This document shows, in pieces, positions 1 to 9,152 of a stretch of 64,000 nucleotides of DNA (position 1 is its first letter; every line of letters starts with the position of its first letter). The notes under the pieces are model-generated. The model had not been told where the DNA came from, did no database searches, and saw only the letters and a list, made by a program, of their open reading frames with translations. The DNA lies in assembly GCA_002173415.2 (NCBI GenBank), contig NHNK02000013.1, forward strand, positions 18,025 to 82,024, read 5' to 3'. Position numbers and translations under genes: made by a program. The stretch comes from Marinomonas agarivorans. Lineage in GTDB: Bacteria > Pseudomonadota > Gammaproteobacteria > Pseudomonadales > Marinomonadaceae.

Positions 1-192
1 GGCTAAGTTATTAGCTGCAACCACCTTAGGGTGAGTTGTGCCACCTGTTACATGGCTTAACTTTGCTACGCGCTCACCTGGGTCACAACTCGCATAGACG
101 CCAGTAGCTATAACAGAAAGAGCAACAGTGGCAAGTGTTTTACTGACAGAAGAACTTAAGGCAGAAGGGAAAGAAATATGTCTGTTTTTCAT
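1..192 (-). CDS. TRAP transporter solute-binding protein, N-terminal part
   Basis: Only the first 64 codons are inside the window; the gene continues past base 1. The start at 192 has GGAG upstream on the minus strand. The protein begins with a charged stretch, then a hydrophobic export signal ending near YAS, followed by CDPGERVAKLSH and THPKVVAANNLA. The opening pattern (strand, then a LSH/FSH-like turn, then a helix rich in Ala) is what DctP-type periplasmic binding proteins of TRAP transporters show. Such proteins deliver organic acids to a DctQM permease. The family call rests on this short stretch only, so an ABC-type binding protein is also possible. Confidence 0.5.
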   Translation of the reverse strand, partial: MKNRHISFPSALSSSVSKTLATVALSVIATGVYASCDPGERVAKLSHVTGGTTHPKVVAANNLA

Positions 193-533
193 TATTTTAC
201 TACTCCGAAAACAAGTTTTTATTATTGTTTGGCTCAATGAGCTGAAAAGAGAGATAGCACTAATAATGCCAATTTTCTACCTTTTTGATTTATAAGACTT
301 TTTAAATGTATTTATGTTTTTTCATCCATAAGGGGAACAAAATAAGTTAGTATTTTTTTACCCATAAAATATAAAAATGGGTGGCTTTTCACTCATTTTT
401 ATAGTGCTGATGTTGAGGCGTTCTTCTAGCAATTTAGACAATTAGATATTTAGATTTGCTTTAGAAAAAGAAGGACACCCATTCTTATTCGGATATGGTA
501 TAGCGAGAAATAATTGGTTCTAATAGGTTAATG
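193..533. other. AT-rich intergenic region
   Basis: This stretch separates two minus-strand genes and must hold the promoter of the TRAP binding-protein gene. One copy of the GACACCCAT motif lies at 474-482. I see no convincing hairpin terminator and no open frame with a ribosome site. Confidence 0.5.
474..482. repeat. GACACCCAT repeat motif, copy near left end
   Basis: Exact GACACCCAT, in the wider context AAGGACACCCATTC. It matches the motif found around the RAYT transposase gene and again near 58.8 and 61.1 kb. Confidence 0.55.
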
Positions 534-1295
534 CTACAACGTCACGACATTATGTTGTGTTAATACGGAAGTAAAATCGCTCAAAGGTTTTAATCTAAAG
601 GGCTCAACTAGCAAGGATGCATAAAGTAAGCGATCACAACGGAAAATACGAAAATCTTGCCGTAATTCATCCCATGCCAATACATACCAAACTGGATAAC
701 TTAGATACAGATAATGTGGCTCAATGACACGTTGTGTTTGTTCGCCTTTAATGCTTTTATAGCCAATCTCTACTCGTTGAGTGAATAAAAAAGCATGCTG
801 TAAGGATGATAACTCCAATGGATTAGTCTGAACTTTTTGTTCTGCAAGGCTAGTATGATAGGCCGCTAGTAAGTTTGGCTGTGCTGCATCACCAATGTGG
901 ATACGTTGACGTAATTGACCAATTGCAGCTTTTTGCTGTGTCGAAAACGATGCCATTAATTTGTGTTTAATTGAAGCAATATTGCCCATAAATAGCGTTG
1001 AGTTCATACGTTCTGCAATCGTTAAACTCAGTAAAATATCAATCATCTCCTGACTCTCTAATTGCAAACGACCAAGGCCCCAGTTGCGATGTAAACGTAT
1101 GCCACCGCCTCGGCCTTTATCCGCATCAATAGGCAAACCTCGTTGTCGTAAAATGGCAATATCACGAAACAGTGTTCGTTCGCTAATGCCAAAGGTTTCT
1201 GCTAAATAGGCTGTGGTTAATACGCCTTCGGCTTTTAACATCGCTGTTAACTTTTCTAGTCGCTCTAAACGTTGGTAAGTATTGGTTCTGCTCAT
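534..1295 (-). CDS. WYL-domain transcriptional regulator (YafY/DeoR-type HTH)
   Basis: A 253-residue DNA-binding regulator. The start at 1295 (MSRTNTYQRLERLEKL) is preferred over the longer frame because regulators of this family begin directly with the winged helix. That winged HTH spans about residues 7-60 (AETFGISERTLFRDIAILRQRG). A WYL domain follows, with YPVWYVLAWDELRQDFRIFRCDRL near residues 200-225, which in this family senses ligands or nucleic acid. The gene is divergent from the GyrI-like gene at 1448 across about 150 bp, the usual position for a regulator of that gene. A ligand cannot be predicted. Confidence 0.85.
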   Translation of the reverse strand: MSRTNTYQRLERLEKLTAMLKAEGVLTTAYLAETFGISERTLFRDIAILRQRGLPIDADKGRGGGIRLHRNWGLGRLQLESQEMIDILLSLTIAERMNSTLFMGNIASIKHKLMASFSTQQKAAIGQLRQRIHIGDAAQPNLLAAYHTSLAEQKVQTNPLELSSLQHAFLFTQRVEIGYKSIKGEQTQRVIEPHYLYLSYPVWYVLAWDELRQDFRIFRCDRLLYASLLVEPFRLKPLSDFTSVLTQHNVVTL

Positions 1296-1447
1296 AATTT
1301 TATGGATGATGGAACTAGTGCCTGTGAAAGATATTAAATATGACACAAAATGTCATATGTGTAGATACAATATCAATATTGCTAACCACAATGAAAAGAC
1401 TGGCAATAGTGAAGTAAGTGCGAATACAAACAAAAAGGAGAAAATGG

Positions 1448-2089
1448 ATGATAGATAAACATGAATGGCGTAAGAAGGAAAAAGTACTGTACCTACCCAA
1501 AACGCATCCAGAGGTGGTGGTTGTGCCAGAGCAGAACTTTATCACCATAAAAGGGGAAGGAAGCCCTGCCAATGCGATATTTTCAGATTATATTGGTGCG
1601 CTTTATACGGTGGCTTACACCATTAAAATGCAACTTAAACAAAGGGGAATACAACCAAAAGGTTACCGAGACTTTACCGTATATCCACTGGAAGGTGTAT
1701 GGGACCTTAATGAGCAGGCAAAAGCCAACTTTACTGGTGAGATCAACAAAAATGACTTTGTTTACACGTTGATGATACGTCAACCAGATTTTATTGATGA
1801 AGCTCTCTATACAGAAATGCTAGCAATTGCGAAAACTAAAAAGCAATCAAATCCATTACTTGAACAAGTGTGTTTTGAAAAAATAACGGAAGGTGAGTGC
1901 ATACAAATGCTACACCTTGGCGCATTTGATGATGAACCAGCTAGTTTTGCCCGCATGGAACAATTTGCAAGAGAGAAGGAGGTAAGACGTTTATCAAAAG
2001 TACATAGAGAAATATATTTATCTGATGCTCGTAAAGTGATGCCAGAGAAATTAAAAACTGTTTTAAGGTTTCAAGTCGCACCAATATGA
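1448..2089 (+). CDS. GyrI-like small-molecule-binding domain protein
   Basis: This 213-residue soluble protein belongs to the GyrI-like (SOUL/GyrI fold) group. Seen features are the early PEVVVVPEQNFITIKGEGSP strand-turn typical of the family, YTVAYTIKM, and a C-terminal LSKVHREIYLSDARK segment. The start at 1448 has AGGAG seven bases upstream; an earlier ATG at 1418 has no comparable site. Related proteins bind hydrophobic or cationic small molecules, and some hydrolyse them. It is divergent from a WYL regulator and followed by a second GyrI-like gene, so the three may form a small-molecule response unit. No promoter or catalytic residue can be assigned with confidence. Confidence 0.75.
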   Translation: MIDKHEWRKKEKVLYLPKTHPEVVVVPEQNFITIKGEGSPANAIFSDYIGALYTVAYTIKMQLKQRGIQPKGYRDFTVYPLEGVWDLNEQAKANFTGEINKNDFVYTLMIRQPDFIDEALYTEMLAIAKTKKQSNPLLEQVCFEKITEGECIQMLHLGAFDDEPASFARMEQFAREKEVRRLSKVHREIYLSDARKVMPEKLKTVLRFQVAPI

Positions 2090-2130
2090 TTGCTTTCTTG
2101 TGCACCCACCATTTTCTTAGTGCTTCCTTA

Positions 2131-2139
2131 GACACCCAC
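2131..2139. repeat. GACACCCAC repeat motif
   Basis: One-base variant of GACACCCAT between the two GyrI-like genes, preceded at 2101 by another CACCCACC stretch. Confidence 0.4.
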
Positions 2140-2176
2140 TACATGACGGTTAAAATAACAGATAAAGGAGACAACA

Positions 2177-2635
2177 ATGAAAAAAGTAACATTAGGTGAA
2201 ACGCATATCCAAGGGCTTAGCATTCGGACTAATAACGCAACTGAAATGCAGCCAGAACTAGGCAAAATCGGTGGTTTATATCATACGTTTGGCCTGCAAG
2301 TAGTGGTGGATTACGATGCAGGTGCCAACCTTTACGGTGTTTACTATCAATATGACTCAGATCACAATGGCGATTTTTCCGTACTAGTTGGCTCTACGCC
2401 AGATAAACTCACCACGACAGCGAGGCTAGAATCAGTAACCCTACAAGCTGGGGAATATCTAGTTTTTTCTGGTAAAGGTAGCATGCCACAAGCTGTAATT
2501 GATTTATGGGGTGCAATTTGGGCCTATTTTTCGGATAATGAAACGGAATATAAACGCACCTATACTACAGATTTTGAACGCTATATTGGGGTAGACGCAG
2601 TTGAAATTTATATTGCGATTCAACCTGAGGCATAA
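2177..2635 (+). CDS. GyrI-like / AraC effector-binding domain protein
   Basis: A 152-residue stand-alone effector-binding domain of the kind found at the C-terminus of BmrR, Rob and similar regulators, without any DNA-binding part. It runs from strand one (HIQGLSIRTNNATEM) through a central GVYYQYDSDHNGDFSVLVG, the signature Y-x-x-Y-x-s-D-h-x-g region, to YIGVDAVEIYIAIQP at the end. A strong AAAGGAG site precedes the ATG. It lies 87 bp after another GyrI-like gene in the same direction. Free-standing versions can act as sponges or inhibitors (as GyrI/SbmC does for gyrase), but the partner here is unknown. Confidence 0.75.
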   Translation: MKKVTLGETHIQGLSIRTNNATEMQPELGKIGGLYHTFGLQVVVDYDAGANLYGVYYQYDSDHNGDFSVLVGSTPDKLTTTARLESVTLQAGEYLVFSGKGSMPQAVIDLWGAIWAYFSDNETEYKRTYTTDFERYIGVDAVEIYIAIQPEA

Positions 2636-2640
2636 CATGA

Positions 2641-2766
2641 TTGAATAGTAGGTTGAATAGACACTTACTCTAAATTTAACGCAGCAGTGATATTGAATAG
2701 ACACCCATTTCAAGATTGCTAATAGTTGCATGCACAAGTTGAAAGTTGAATGGACATCCATCTTAA
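2641..2766. repeat. Three spaced copies of a TTGAATAGACACCCAT element upstream of the RAYT gene
   Basis: TTGAATAGACACCCAT occurs at 2693-2708. Diverged copies are at 2653-2668 (TTGAATAGACACTTAC) and 2746-2761 (TTGAATGGACATCCAT). They sit about 40-50 bp apart, directly upstream of the transposase gene. REP-associated transposases are typically flanked by the repeats they recognise, so these are probable cognate elements. Confidence 0.6.
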
Positions 2767-2856
2767 AAATTGACACAGCAAAATAAAACTGTATAAATAA
2801 ACAGTATTATTTAATTTTCAAAGTTAGTTTACTTCTCAAGGAAAGAGGAACCATTT

Positions 2857-3861
2857 ATGCCGACTCCAAGGCGCCAACAAATCAGCTTGGCTGATACTCC
2901 CTACTATCACTGTGTTTCACGCTGTGTACGTCGTGCTTTTCTCTGTGGTGAAGACGATCTTACAGGCAAAAACTTCGAACACCGTCGTGGCTGGATTGAA
3001 GATCGACTGCTTTTTCTAGCAAGTGTATTTTCAATCGATGTCTGTGCTTACGCCATCATGAGTAATCACCTTCATGTGGTGTTACATATCAATCAGAGCC
3101 AAGCACTGAACTGGTCGATGGAAGAAGTACTTGAACGCTGGCATCGCATTCATCAAGGCACCGTTTTTACTCAACAATTTATCAATGGCGAAACATTACC
3201 AAAGCATGCCATGGCGTTTGTAAAAGCATCGGCTGAAACCTACCGTCAACGTTTGATGGATATCAGTTGGTTCATGAGAGAGTTAAACGAACCCATTGCC
3301 AGAATGGCCAATCAAGAAGACGAATGCACTGGTCGATTTTGGGAAGGACGATTCAAGTCACAGGCACTATTAAATGAGTCTGCTTTGATTGCATGCATGG
3401 CTTATGTTGATCTCAACCCACTTCGAGCCTGCCTTATTAATAAAGAGGCTACGACACCAGAAAACTCAGATTATACAAGCATCAAAAAGCGTGTTATTCA
3501 TGCTAAAAAATACCAAACACAACCAGCCAATTTATTGCCCTTTTTAGGTTATGAAAAAGAAGAAACAAAAGAGCAACAAAGCATCTCAGGCTTACCATTT
3601 CGATTAACAGATTACCTTGAATTAGTAGATGTAACAGGACGGGTTATTCAAGAAGAGAAACGAGGAAGTATTGATTTGACGCTGACTCCCATTCTACAAA
3701 GAATCGGTCTGACGTCTTCACAATGGCTGATGATCACCACGCAGTTTGAAGAGCAATTTCATACCGCTATTGGCAGTGAAGAAGATCTTACCAAATTTAG
3801 TGCCAATACCAAACGGCAACGACGGCCTAATCTATCGAACTGTAAACACTTATTAGGTTAA
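2857..3861 (+). CDS. REP-associated tyrosine transposase (RAYT, IS200-like Y1 transposase)
   Basis: A 334-residue single-copy HUH transposase. The HUH motif is H71-L-H73 in MSNHLHVVLH, and the catalytic tyrosine is Y183 in MAYVDLNPLRA, the hallmark Y-V-x-L-N-P of the family. TGRFWEGRFKSQ lies between. The first residues (ADTPYYHCVSRCVRRAFLCG) also match. At 334 residues it is longer than classical IS200 TnpA because of an extra C-terminal domain, common in marine gammaproteobacteria. GAGGA precedes the ATG. There are no insertion-sequence ends; instead short GACACCCAT elements lie around it, as expected for a domesticated enzyme that mobilises REP elements. Confidence 0.92.
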   Translation: MPTPRRQQISLADTPYYHCVSRCVRRAFLCGEDDLTGKNFEHRRGWIEDRLLFLASVFSIDVCAYAIMSNHLHVVLHINQSQALNWSMEEVLERWHRIHQGTVFTQQFINGETLPKHAMAFVKASAETYRQRLMDISWFMRELNEPIARMANQEDECTGRFWEGRFKSQALLNESALIACMAYVDLNPLRACLINKEATTPENSDYTSIKKRVIHAKKYQTQPANLLPFLGYEKEETKEQQSISGLPFRLTDYLELVDVTGRVIQEEKRGSIDLTLTPILQRIGLTSSQWLMITTQFEEQFHTAIGSEEDLTKFSANTKRQRRPNLSNCKHLLG

Positions 3862-4082
3862 CCTCACCTCAAAATCGATACTAGGGCCAGCAATTCAAAA
3901 CGATAGAATCAGCCTAGATTTGCTAGGTTGCTGCTTAAACTCGTCTTAACAATACAAATAAAGTCACTTATCCACAGTATTTTCTTGTCAATAGATTAAA
4001 AAAATTCTGAAGTATTTAACCTTGTTCAAAGGTAGGGTTGAGTCTTATTTTTGAAGTGGGTGGCCTAATAATTGTAAAAGAG

Positions 4083-5978
4083 TTAAATCGTTGCGAGTTT
4101 TTGCTGGATTTGCTGCAAGATGCCATCTTGATCTAAGCCTAAGCGCTTAAGAATGGCTTGGTGGCTCGCATGGTCTTCATAACGATCTGGTAGTCCGAGT
4201 TGCAATATTGGTGTTTGAATATTTTTTGTAAGTAAGAATTCACTCACGGCAGAGCCTGCACCACCCATAATGGCATTTTCTTCAATGGTAACTACTAACT
4301 TTCCTTGTGCGTATTTTAGCAAAGCGGCTTCATCTATCGGCTTTATAAAACGCATATCCAGTAAAGTGGCATTCAAGGTTTGAGCGGCGAGCATAGCGGT
4401 ATGAGTTAAGCTGCCAAAACCACAGATAACAATGCCCGATTGCCCTTCACGTAGAGTTCTGGCTTTACCTAGTTCCAAAGTATCTAGTGTGGTATCTATG
4501 TCGGCGCCAATGCCGGAACCACGTGGGTAGCGTACAGCTGCTGGGCCTTGATATTCATAACCTGTTTGTAGAAGTTTACGGCACTCAGCTTCGTCTGATG
4601 GGGCCATGACAATCATGTTCGGTATACAACGTAAATAACTTAGATCATAGGCGCCAGCATGGGTGGCTCCGTCTTCACCTACGAGGCCTGCTCTGTCGAT
4701 AGCGAATAAAACATCTAAGTTTTGTAAGGCAACATCGTGAATCAGTTGATCGTAGGCACGTTGTAAAAATGTTGAGTAGATAGCAACGACGGGTTTTATG
4801 CCATCACAGGCCATACCTGCAGCCAGTGTTACGGCATGTTGTTCGGCTATGGCAACATCAAAATATCGCTCTGGGAAGCGATCTGCAAATTCGATTAAGT
4901 CTGACCCTTCTTTCATCGCCGGAGTAATAGCCATAAGGTTGCTGTCTTGTTCGGCAATATCACAGAGCCAGCGGCCGAAAACATTACTGTATTTAGGACG
5001 TTTTTTAGTAGTCGATGTTGGCGTACTTTCAGTATTAGCGGAGGTGTCTGGTTCAATTTTATTAATGGCGTGATAGCCAATTGGGTCGGTTTCTGCTGGG
5101 GTGAATCCTTTGCCTTTTTGAGTGATGATATGTAAAAACTGTGGGCCATCCCATTCCTTCATATTAGCAATGGTAGAAAGCAGGAGTTCTGTATCATGTC
5201 CATCAATTGGTCCAACATAATTGAACCCCAGTTCTTCAAACAAGGTGCCAGGCGCAACCATACCTTTCATATGTTCTTCGGCTTTACGTGCTAGCTCCAA
5301 TGCAGAAGGAAGGCCTTTCAAGACTAAACGTCCTCCCTGTCGTACCGATGCATAGGTTTTACTGGCTAAGATACGAGCGAAGTAATTGGAAAGCGCACCC
5401 ACCGGTTTGGATATGGACATTTTATTGTCGTTTAGAATGACCAACATGTCGGCTTTCACATCGCCTGCATGATTTAACGCTTCGAAGGCCATACCAGCAG
5501 ACATGGCTCCATCACCAATCACAGCAACCGTTTTGCGCTTAGTATTCAGATGCCTTGCAGCCAATGACATTCCCAAAGCTGCGCCAATTGAGGTACTGGA
5601 ATGACCCACACCAAAGGTGTCGTATTCGCTTTCTTCCCGTTTGGGGAAGCCAGATAGGCCGCCTTCTTGGCGAATGTGAAGTAGCTCTTCGCGACGGCCA
5701 GTTAGAATTTTGTGAGGATATGTCTGGTGACCTACATCCCAAACAATACGATCTTCTGGCGTGTTGTATAAATAATGCAGTGCAACTGTTAGTTCAATCA
5801 CTCCAAGACCCGCACCAAAATGGCCGCCAGTTTGTCCAACACTATAAAGCAGAAAAGCTCGTAATTGCTTGATCACTTCATTGAGTTGTGATTTTGACAA
5901 GGCTCTTAAATCAGCAGGAGAATTAATCTGATCTAATAGTGGCGTGTCTGGACGTGTGGTTGGAATGTCTTTGAGCAT
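4083..5978 (-). CDS. dxs: 1-deoxy-D-xylulose-5-phosphate synthase
   Basis: The enzyme condenses pyruvate and glyceraldehyde 3-phosphate to DXP, the first step of the MEP isoprenoid pathway. It is full length at 631 residues. The thiamine diphosphate motif is GDG at 155-157 followed by NDNKMSIS at 183-190. [18 protein letters not shown] near 51-68 and [15 protein letters not shown] near 122-136 are typical, and [15 protein letters not shown] marks the pyrimidine-binding domain with the catalytic Glu. It is the last gene of xseB-ispA-dxs and starts 47 bp after ispA. The same gene order is standard in gammaproteobacteria. Confidence 0.98.
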   Translation of the reverse strand: MLKDIPTTRPDTPLLDQINSPADLRALSKSQLNEVIKQLRAFLLYSVGQTGGHFGAGLGVIELTVALHYLYNTPEDRIVWDVGHQTYPHKILTGRREELLHIRQEGGLSGFPKREESEYDTFGVGHSSTSIGAALGMSLAARHLNTKRKTVAVIGDGAMSAGMAFEALNHAGDVKADMLVILNDNKMSISKPVGALSNYFARILASKTYASVRQGGRLVLKGLPSALELARKAEEHMKGMVAPGTLFEELGFNYVGPIDGHDTELLLSTIANMKEWDGPQFLHIITQKGKGFTPAETDPIGYHAINKIEPDTSANTESTPTSTTKKRPKYSNVFGRWLCDIAEQDSNLMAITPAMKEGSDLIEFADRFPERYFDVAIAEQHAVTLAAGMACDGIKPVVAIYSTFLQRAYDQLIHDVALQNLDVLFAIDRAGLVGEDGATHAGAYDLSYLRCIPNMIVMAPSDEAECRKLLQTGYEYQGPAAVRYPRGSGIGADIDTTLDTLELGKARTLREGQSGIVICGFGSLTHTAMLAAQTLNATLLDMRFIKPIDEAALLKYAQGKLVVTIEENAIMGGAGSAVSEFLLTKNIQTPILQLGLPDRYEDHASHQAILKRLGLDQDGILQQIQQKLATI

Positions 5979-6025
5979 AGAAGTCGTAATCGTATTGTTG
6001 TTTATCTATTTGGCCCGCTAGTATA

Positions 6026-6922
6026 TCAGTGGTTGCGGTTAATAATATAGTTGGCAATGGCAGTTAATGTTTGCGCTTTATCGCCGAACAGTGTGATTTC
6101 ATCCATTGCTTGTTGATGTAATTTGAGTACCAAAGATTGTGCGCCGTCTAATCCTAGCAGTTGCGGGTAGGTGGGTTTATTAGCATTAGCGTCAGCAAAT
6201 TGTGTTTTACCGAGTGTTGCAGTATCACTGGTGAGGTCAATAATGTCGTCTTGTACCTGAAAGGCTAAACCAATAGCGTTAGCGTAGGAGGTCAAGCATT
6301 CTAGTTGTTTTTCTGTTAATGCTTTTTCTGGTGGTGTGACTGCGGACAAAGCTCCCATACGCACACTAGCGCGAATAAGAGCACCTGTCTTATGAGCATG
6401 CATTTGCTCTAAATCTGCCAAAGAGAGGGATTGATTTTGCGCCGCAAGGTCAATCATTTGCCCTGTAATCATGCCATGACGACCTGAGGCCTGTATCAGC
6501 TCCCGCATTAGTGTCAGTTGTTGAGATGATTCGCCAAGGTTTACTTCGCTGAGAAGCTCAAAAGCAAATGTTTGTAATGCATCTCCAGCTAGAATAGCGG
6601 TCGCTTCATCAAATTGAATGTGACAAGTGGGCTTACCTCGGCGCAAATCATCATCATCCATCGCCGGTAAGTCGTCATGAATCAAGGAATAGGCATGAAT
6701 AGATTCAATAGCCGCTGCAGAAGCATCAGATAGAACACTTATTTCACCAATTAACTCTGCAGAGGCATACACTAACATGGGGCGAATTCGTTTACCGCCA
6801 TTAAAAAGGCTATAAGACATCGCTGTTTGTAAATCAGTGGCTGGAGCGTAACTACTTAATTTAGTAGACAAATATTCGTCTACTCGTGTTAGAGTGTGCT
6901 TGGAAAATATGTGTAAATTCAC
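6026..6922 (-). CDS. ispA: (2E,6E)-farnesyl diphosphate synthase
   Basis: This prenyltransferase adds two isopentenyl units to dimethylallyl diphosphate to give farnesyl diphosphate. The first aspartate-rich motif is D83-D84-LPAM-D89 and the second is DDIID at 225-229. GGKRIRP at 42-48 binds the isopentenyl substrate. The length of 298 residues is normal. The start overlaps the stop of xseB by four bases (ATGA), so the two are translationally coupled, and dxs follows. Confidence 0.97.
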   Translation of the reverse strand: MNLHIFSKHTLTRVDEYLSTKLSSYAPATDLQTAMSYSLFNGGKRIRPMLVYASAELIGEISVLSDASAAAIESIHAYSLIHDDLPAMDDDDLRRGKPTCHIQFDEATAILAGDALQTFAFELLSEVNLGESSQQLTLMRELIQASGRHGMITGQMIDLAAQNQSLSLADLEQMHAHKTGALIRASVRMGALSAVTPPEKALTEKQLECLTSYANAIGLAFQVQDDIIDLTSDTATLGKTQFADANANKPTYPQLLGLDGAQSLVLKLHQQAMDEITLFGDKAQTLTAIANYIINRNH

Positions 6923-7161
6923 TGATTGGTTTCCGGATCAAAAGGTTCTAAGCTTTCGTTGTCTTGTTGCTTTAAAAGAATTTGTACTTTTTGTTCCGCT
7001 TGTGTGAGCACACTTTGACAACTTTGACTGAGTTTTACCCCTTTTTCAAAGGCTTTCAGTGCATCTTCTAAGGAAAGTTGGTTTGATTCCAATTGATTGA
7101 CTATAGTTTCTAACTCGGTCAGGTTTTCTTCGAAATGACGGACATTATTTTTTGATGACAT
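6919..7161 (-). CDS. xseB: Exodeoxyribonuclease VII small subunit
   Basis: An 80-residue helical protein that assembles with XseA to form the single-strand-specific exonuclease VII. FEENLTELETIVNQLES and LSLEDALKAFEKGVKL are the conserved helices. The start at 7161 (MSSKNN) is chosen because the 23 residues before it in the open frame are unlike the family. It heads the xseB-ispA-dxs operon; the promoter must lie in the roughly 170 bp shared with the divergent pomA. Confidence 0.95.
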   Translation of the reverse strand: MSSKNNVRHFEENLTELETIVNQLESNQLSLEDALKAFEKGVKLSQSCQSVLTQAEQKVQILLKQQDNESLEPFDPETNQ

Positions 7162-7331
7162 AGGATATTCTCTGAGATGTCGACGTATTGTAATAGAAAC
7201 CTTATAGTATTTGCGGTTTCTTATATACAAAAAATATAAAAAAATAGTATGTAAAACTAACTTTACTTTTTTTATTGGCTTAAAATTATATCAGATGTAG
7301 CCTAGTAGTATATTGAGACAGGAGCTTAAGT

Positions 7332-8087
7332 TTGGATTTAGCAACCTTATTAGGATTGATCGGCTCGTTTGCAATCGTTATCGCTGCAATTGTTCTTGGT
7401 GGATCTGGAGGTATGTTCGTTGATACTGCCTCAACATTAATTGTACTGATTGGCTCCACATTTGTTGTATTAATGCAATACCCTCTAGGTCAGTTCTTAG
7501 GTGCCGGTAAAGTTGCTGCAAAAGCCTTTATGTTCAAAACCGTTCCTCTTGAATCTTTGATTGATGAAATTTTCAGTTTAGCAGATGCAGCAAGAAAAGG
7601 TGGGTTGCTTTCGTTAGAGGGGATGGAAATAAGTCACCCTTTTATGAAAAAAGGTATTCAACTACTGGTTGATGGTCATGATGCGACTGTTGTGAAAAAC
7701 CAGCTCAGTAAAGAGATTAAACTTTCTTATGAGCGTCACATTAATGGCGCTAAAATTTTTAAATCTCTTGGTGACGTTGGCCCTGCGATGGGTATGATAG
7801 GAACATTGGTTGGTTTGGTGCAGATGCTTGCCAATATGGATGATCCTAAATCTATCGGCCCTTCAATGGCGATTGCCCTGTTAACTACCTTGTATGGCGC
7901 CATCTTGGCAAATATGTTTGCGTTGCCGATTCAAGCTAAATTAGATCGTCGGGCAAATGAAGAGTTAATGACTCAACAACTCATCCTTGACGCTCTACTC
8001 TCAATTCAATTAGGTCAAAACCCTCGTGTTATCGACGGCATGCTAAAAGCCTACATTGCAGAAAATAAACGTATTGAACGTGAGTAA
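7332..8087 (+). CDS. pomA: Flagellar stator protein PomA (MotA family)
   Basis: PomA forms, with PomB, the sodium-driven stator of the polar flagellar motor in the inner membrane. There are four membrane segments: about 5-25, 31-50, 150-172 and 180-203. R88 and E96 in the cytoplasmic loop (ADAARKGGLLSLEG) sit at exactly the positions of the charged residues that contact the rotor in characterised PomA. The start is a TTG at 7332 with AGGAG seven bases upstream, so the rare start codon looks real. pomB follows after 25 bp. Placement divergent to xseB-ispA-dxs matches Vibrio. Confidence 0.95.
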   Translation: MDLATLLGLIGSFAIVIAAIVLGGSGGMFVDTASTLIVLIGSTFVVLMQYPLGQFLGAGKVAAKAFMFKTVPLESLIDEIFSLADAARKGGLLSLEGMEISHPFMKKGIQLLVDGHDATVVKNQLSKEIKLSYERHINGAKIFKSLGDVGPAMGMIGTLVGLVQMLANMDDPKSIGPSMAIALLTTLYGAILANMFALPIQAKLDRRANEELMTQQLILDALLSIQLGQNPRVIDGMLKAYIAENKRIERE

Positions 8088-8112
8088 CACACGCTGTTGG
8101 AATTGATAGAAA

Positions 8113-9072
8113 ATGAGTGACGAAGAAGAACAAGAATGCCCCGAATGTATTGAAGGCCTACCGGCCTACATGGGAACCTTCGCTGACTTAATGTCACTGT
8201 TGATGTGTTTCTTCGTATTGCTGTTGTCTTTTGCTGAGCTAGATGTTCTAAAGTATAAACAACTAACAGGCTCAATGCGTGAAGCCTTTGGGGTGCAAAA
8301 AGAAGTAGAAGCTGAAGAAATACCAACAGGGACATCCATTATTGCGCTTGAATTCAGCCCCGCAAAACCAGAACCTACTCCTATCAATGAAGTGCGTCAA
8401 AAAGTAGATGACGAGCCTGAAAATACACTGGAAGTACTGTGTAAACCTGAAGATGCTGTACTGAAGGAACAAACAGTCGAAGGTGGCTCTGACGCTATGA
8501 TTGATCCCGCCAATACCAGCAGTGAAACAGAAGCGGGCATTGAGCAAACCGAAGCCGATGCTGTACAGGTTGCCTCGGTATTGAAAGAGGAAATTTCTAA
8601 AGGGACTGTTGAGGTTGAGACTGAAGGTCGAAACATCATTATTCGATTAAAGGAAAAAGGTTCTTTCCGTTCTGGTTCAGCTGAATTGAACTACGATTTT
8701 ATTCCTGTAATTGATATGGTGCGTGATGTTCTAATGGGGATTCGTGGCACGATCGCTGTGGAAGGCCATACAGATAACATTCCAATTCAAAGCAGAATTA
8801 TGAAATCCAATTGGCGTTTGTCAGCAGAACGTGCTATTTCAGTGTCGGAAGAATTATTTTCTACTGGTCAACTGCAAGAAGGGCGTTTTTCAGTCACTGG
8901 GTTTGCTTATACAAGACCGCTTGTGCCGAACGACTCCGCTGCTAATCGCGCGTCTAATCGTCGGGTCGAAATTGTTATTAAACAAGATGGTATTTCGCCT
9001 TATGATGAAAGCTTGAATAATACGAATATCCCAGAAGATTTACTGAAATTGAATCCTGAAAATGTGTTCTAG
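8113..9072 (+). CDS. pomB: Flagellar stator protein PomB (MotB family)
   Basis: The single transmembrane segment near 24-42 carries the ion-binding D25 in TFADLMSLLMCFFVLLL. A C-terminal OmpA-like domain (EGHTDNIPIQS, NWRLSAERA, NRASNRRVEIVI) anchors the stator to peptidoglycan. The linker between them (about residues 60-175) is acidic and longer than in many homologues. The C-terminus extends some 30 residues past the OmpA domain. The cysteines flanking the membrane segment (ECPECIEG) match PomB-type proteins more than proton-type MotB. It is co-transcribed with pomA. Confidence 0.94.
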   Translation: MSDEEEQECPECIEGLPAYMGTFADLMSLLMCFFVLLLSFAELDVLKYKQLTGSMREAFGVQKEVEAEEIPTGTSIIALEFSPAKPEPTPINEVRQKVDDEPENTLEVLCKPEDAVLKEQTVEGGSDAMIDPANTSSETEAGIEQTEADAVQVASVLKEEISKGTVEVETEGRNIIIRLKEKGSFRSGSAELNYDFIPVIDMVRDVLMGIRGTIAVEGHTDNIPIQSRIMKSNWRLSAERAISVSEELFSTGQLQEGRFSVTGFAYTRPLVPNDSAANRASNRRVEIVIKQDGISPYDESLNNTNIPEDLLKLNPENVF

Positions 9073-9152
9073 TATTTAGTAAGTAGCGTCGCTGCTTCGT
9101 CTTGTTTGAGTGAGTAGTTTAAGAGGTTAAATAAAAGAATAAAGTGGGTCGT

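Noticed and set aside
11-192. Insertion-sequence or beta-lactamase fragment at the left edge
   Set aside because: The signal peptide and following residues fit a periplasmic binding protein better.
4798-5872. Plus-strand open frames of 62-105 codons within dxs
   Set aside because: They are antisense to a fully conserved dxs and have no ribosome site or family features.
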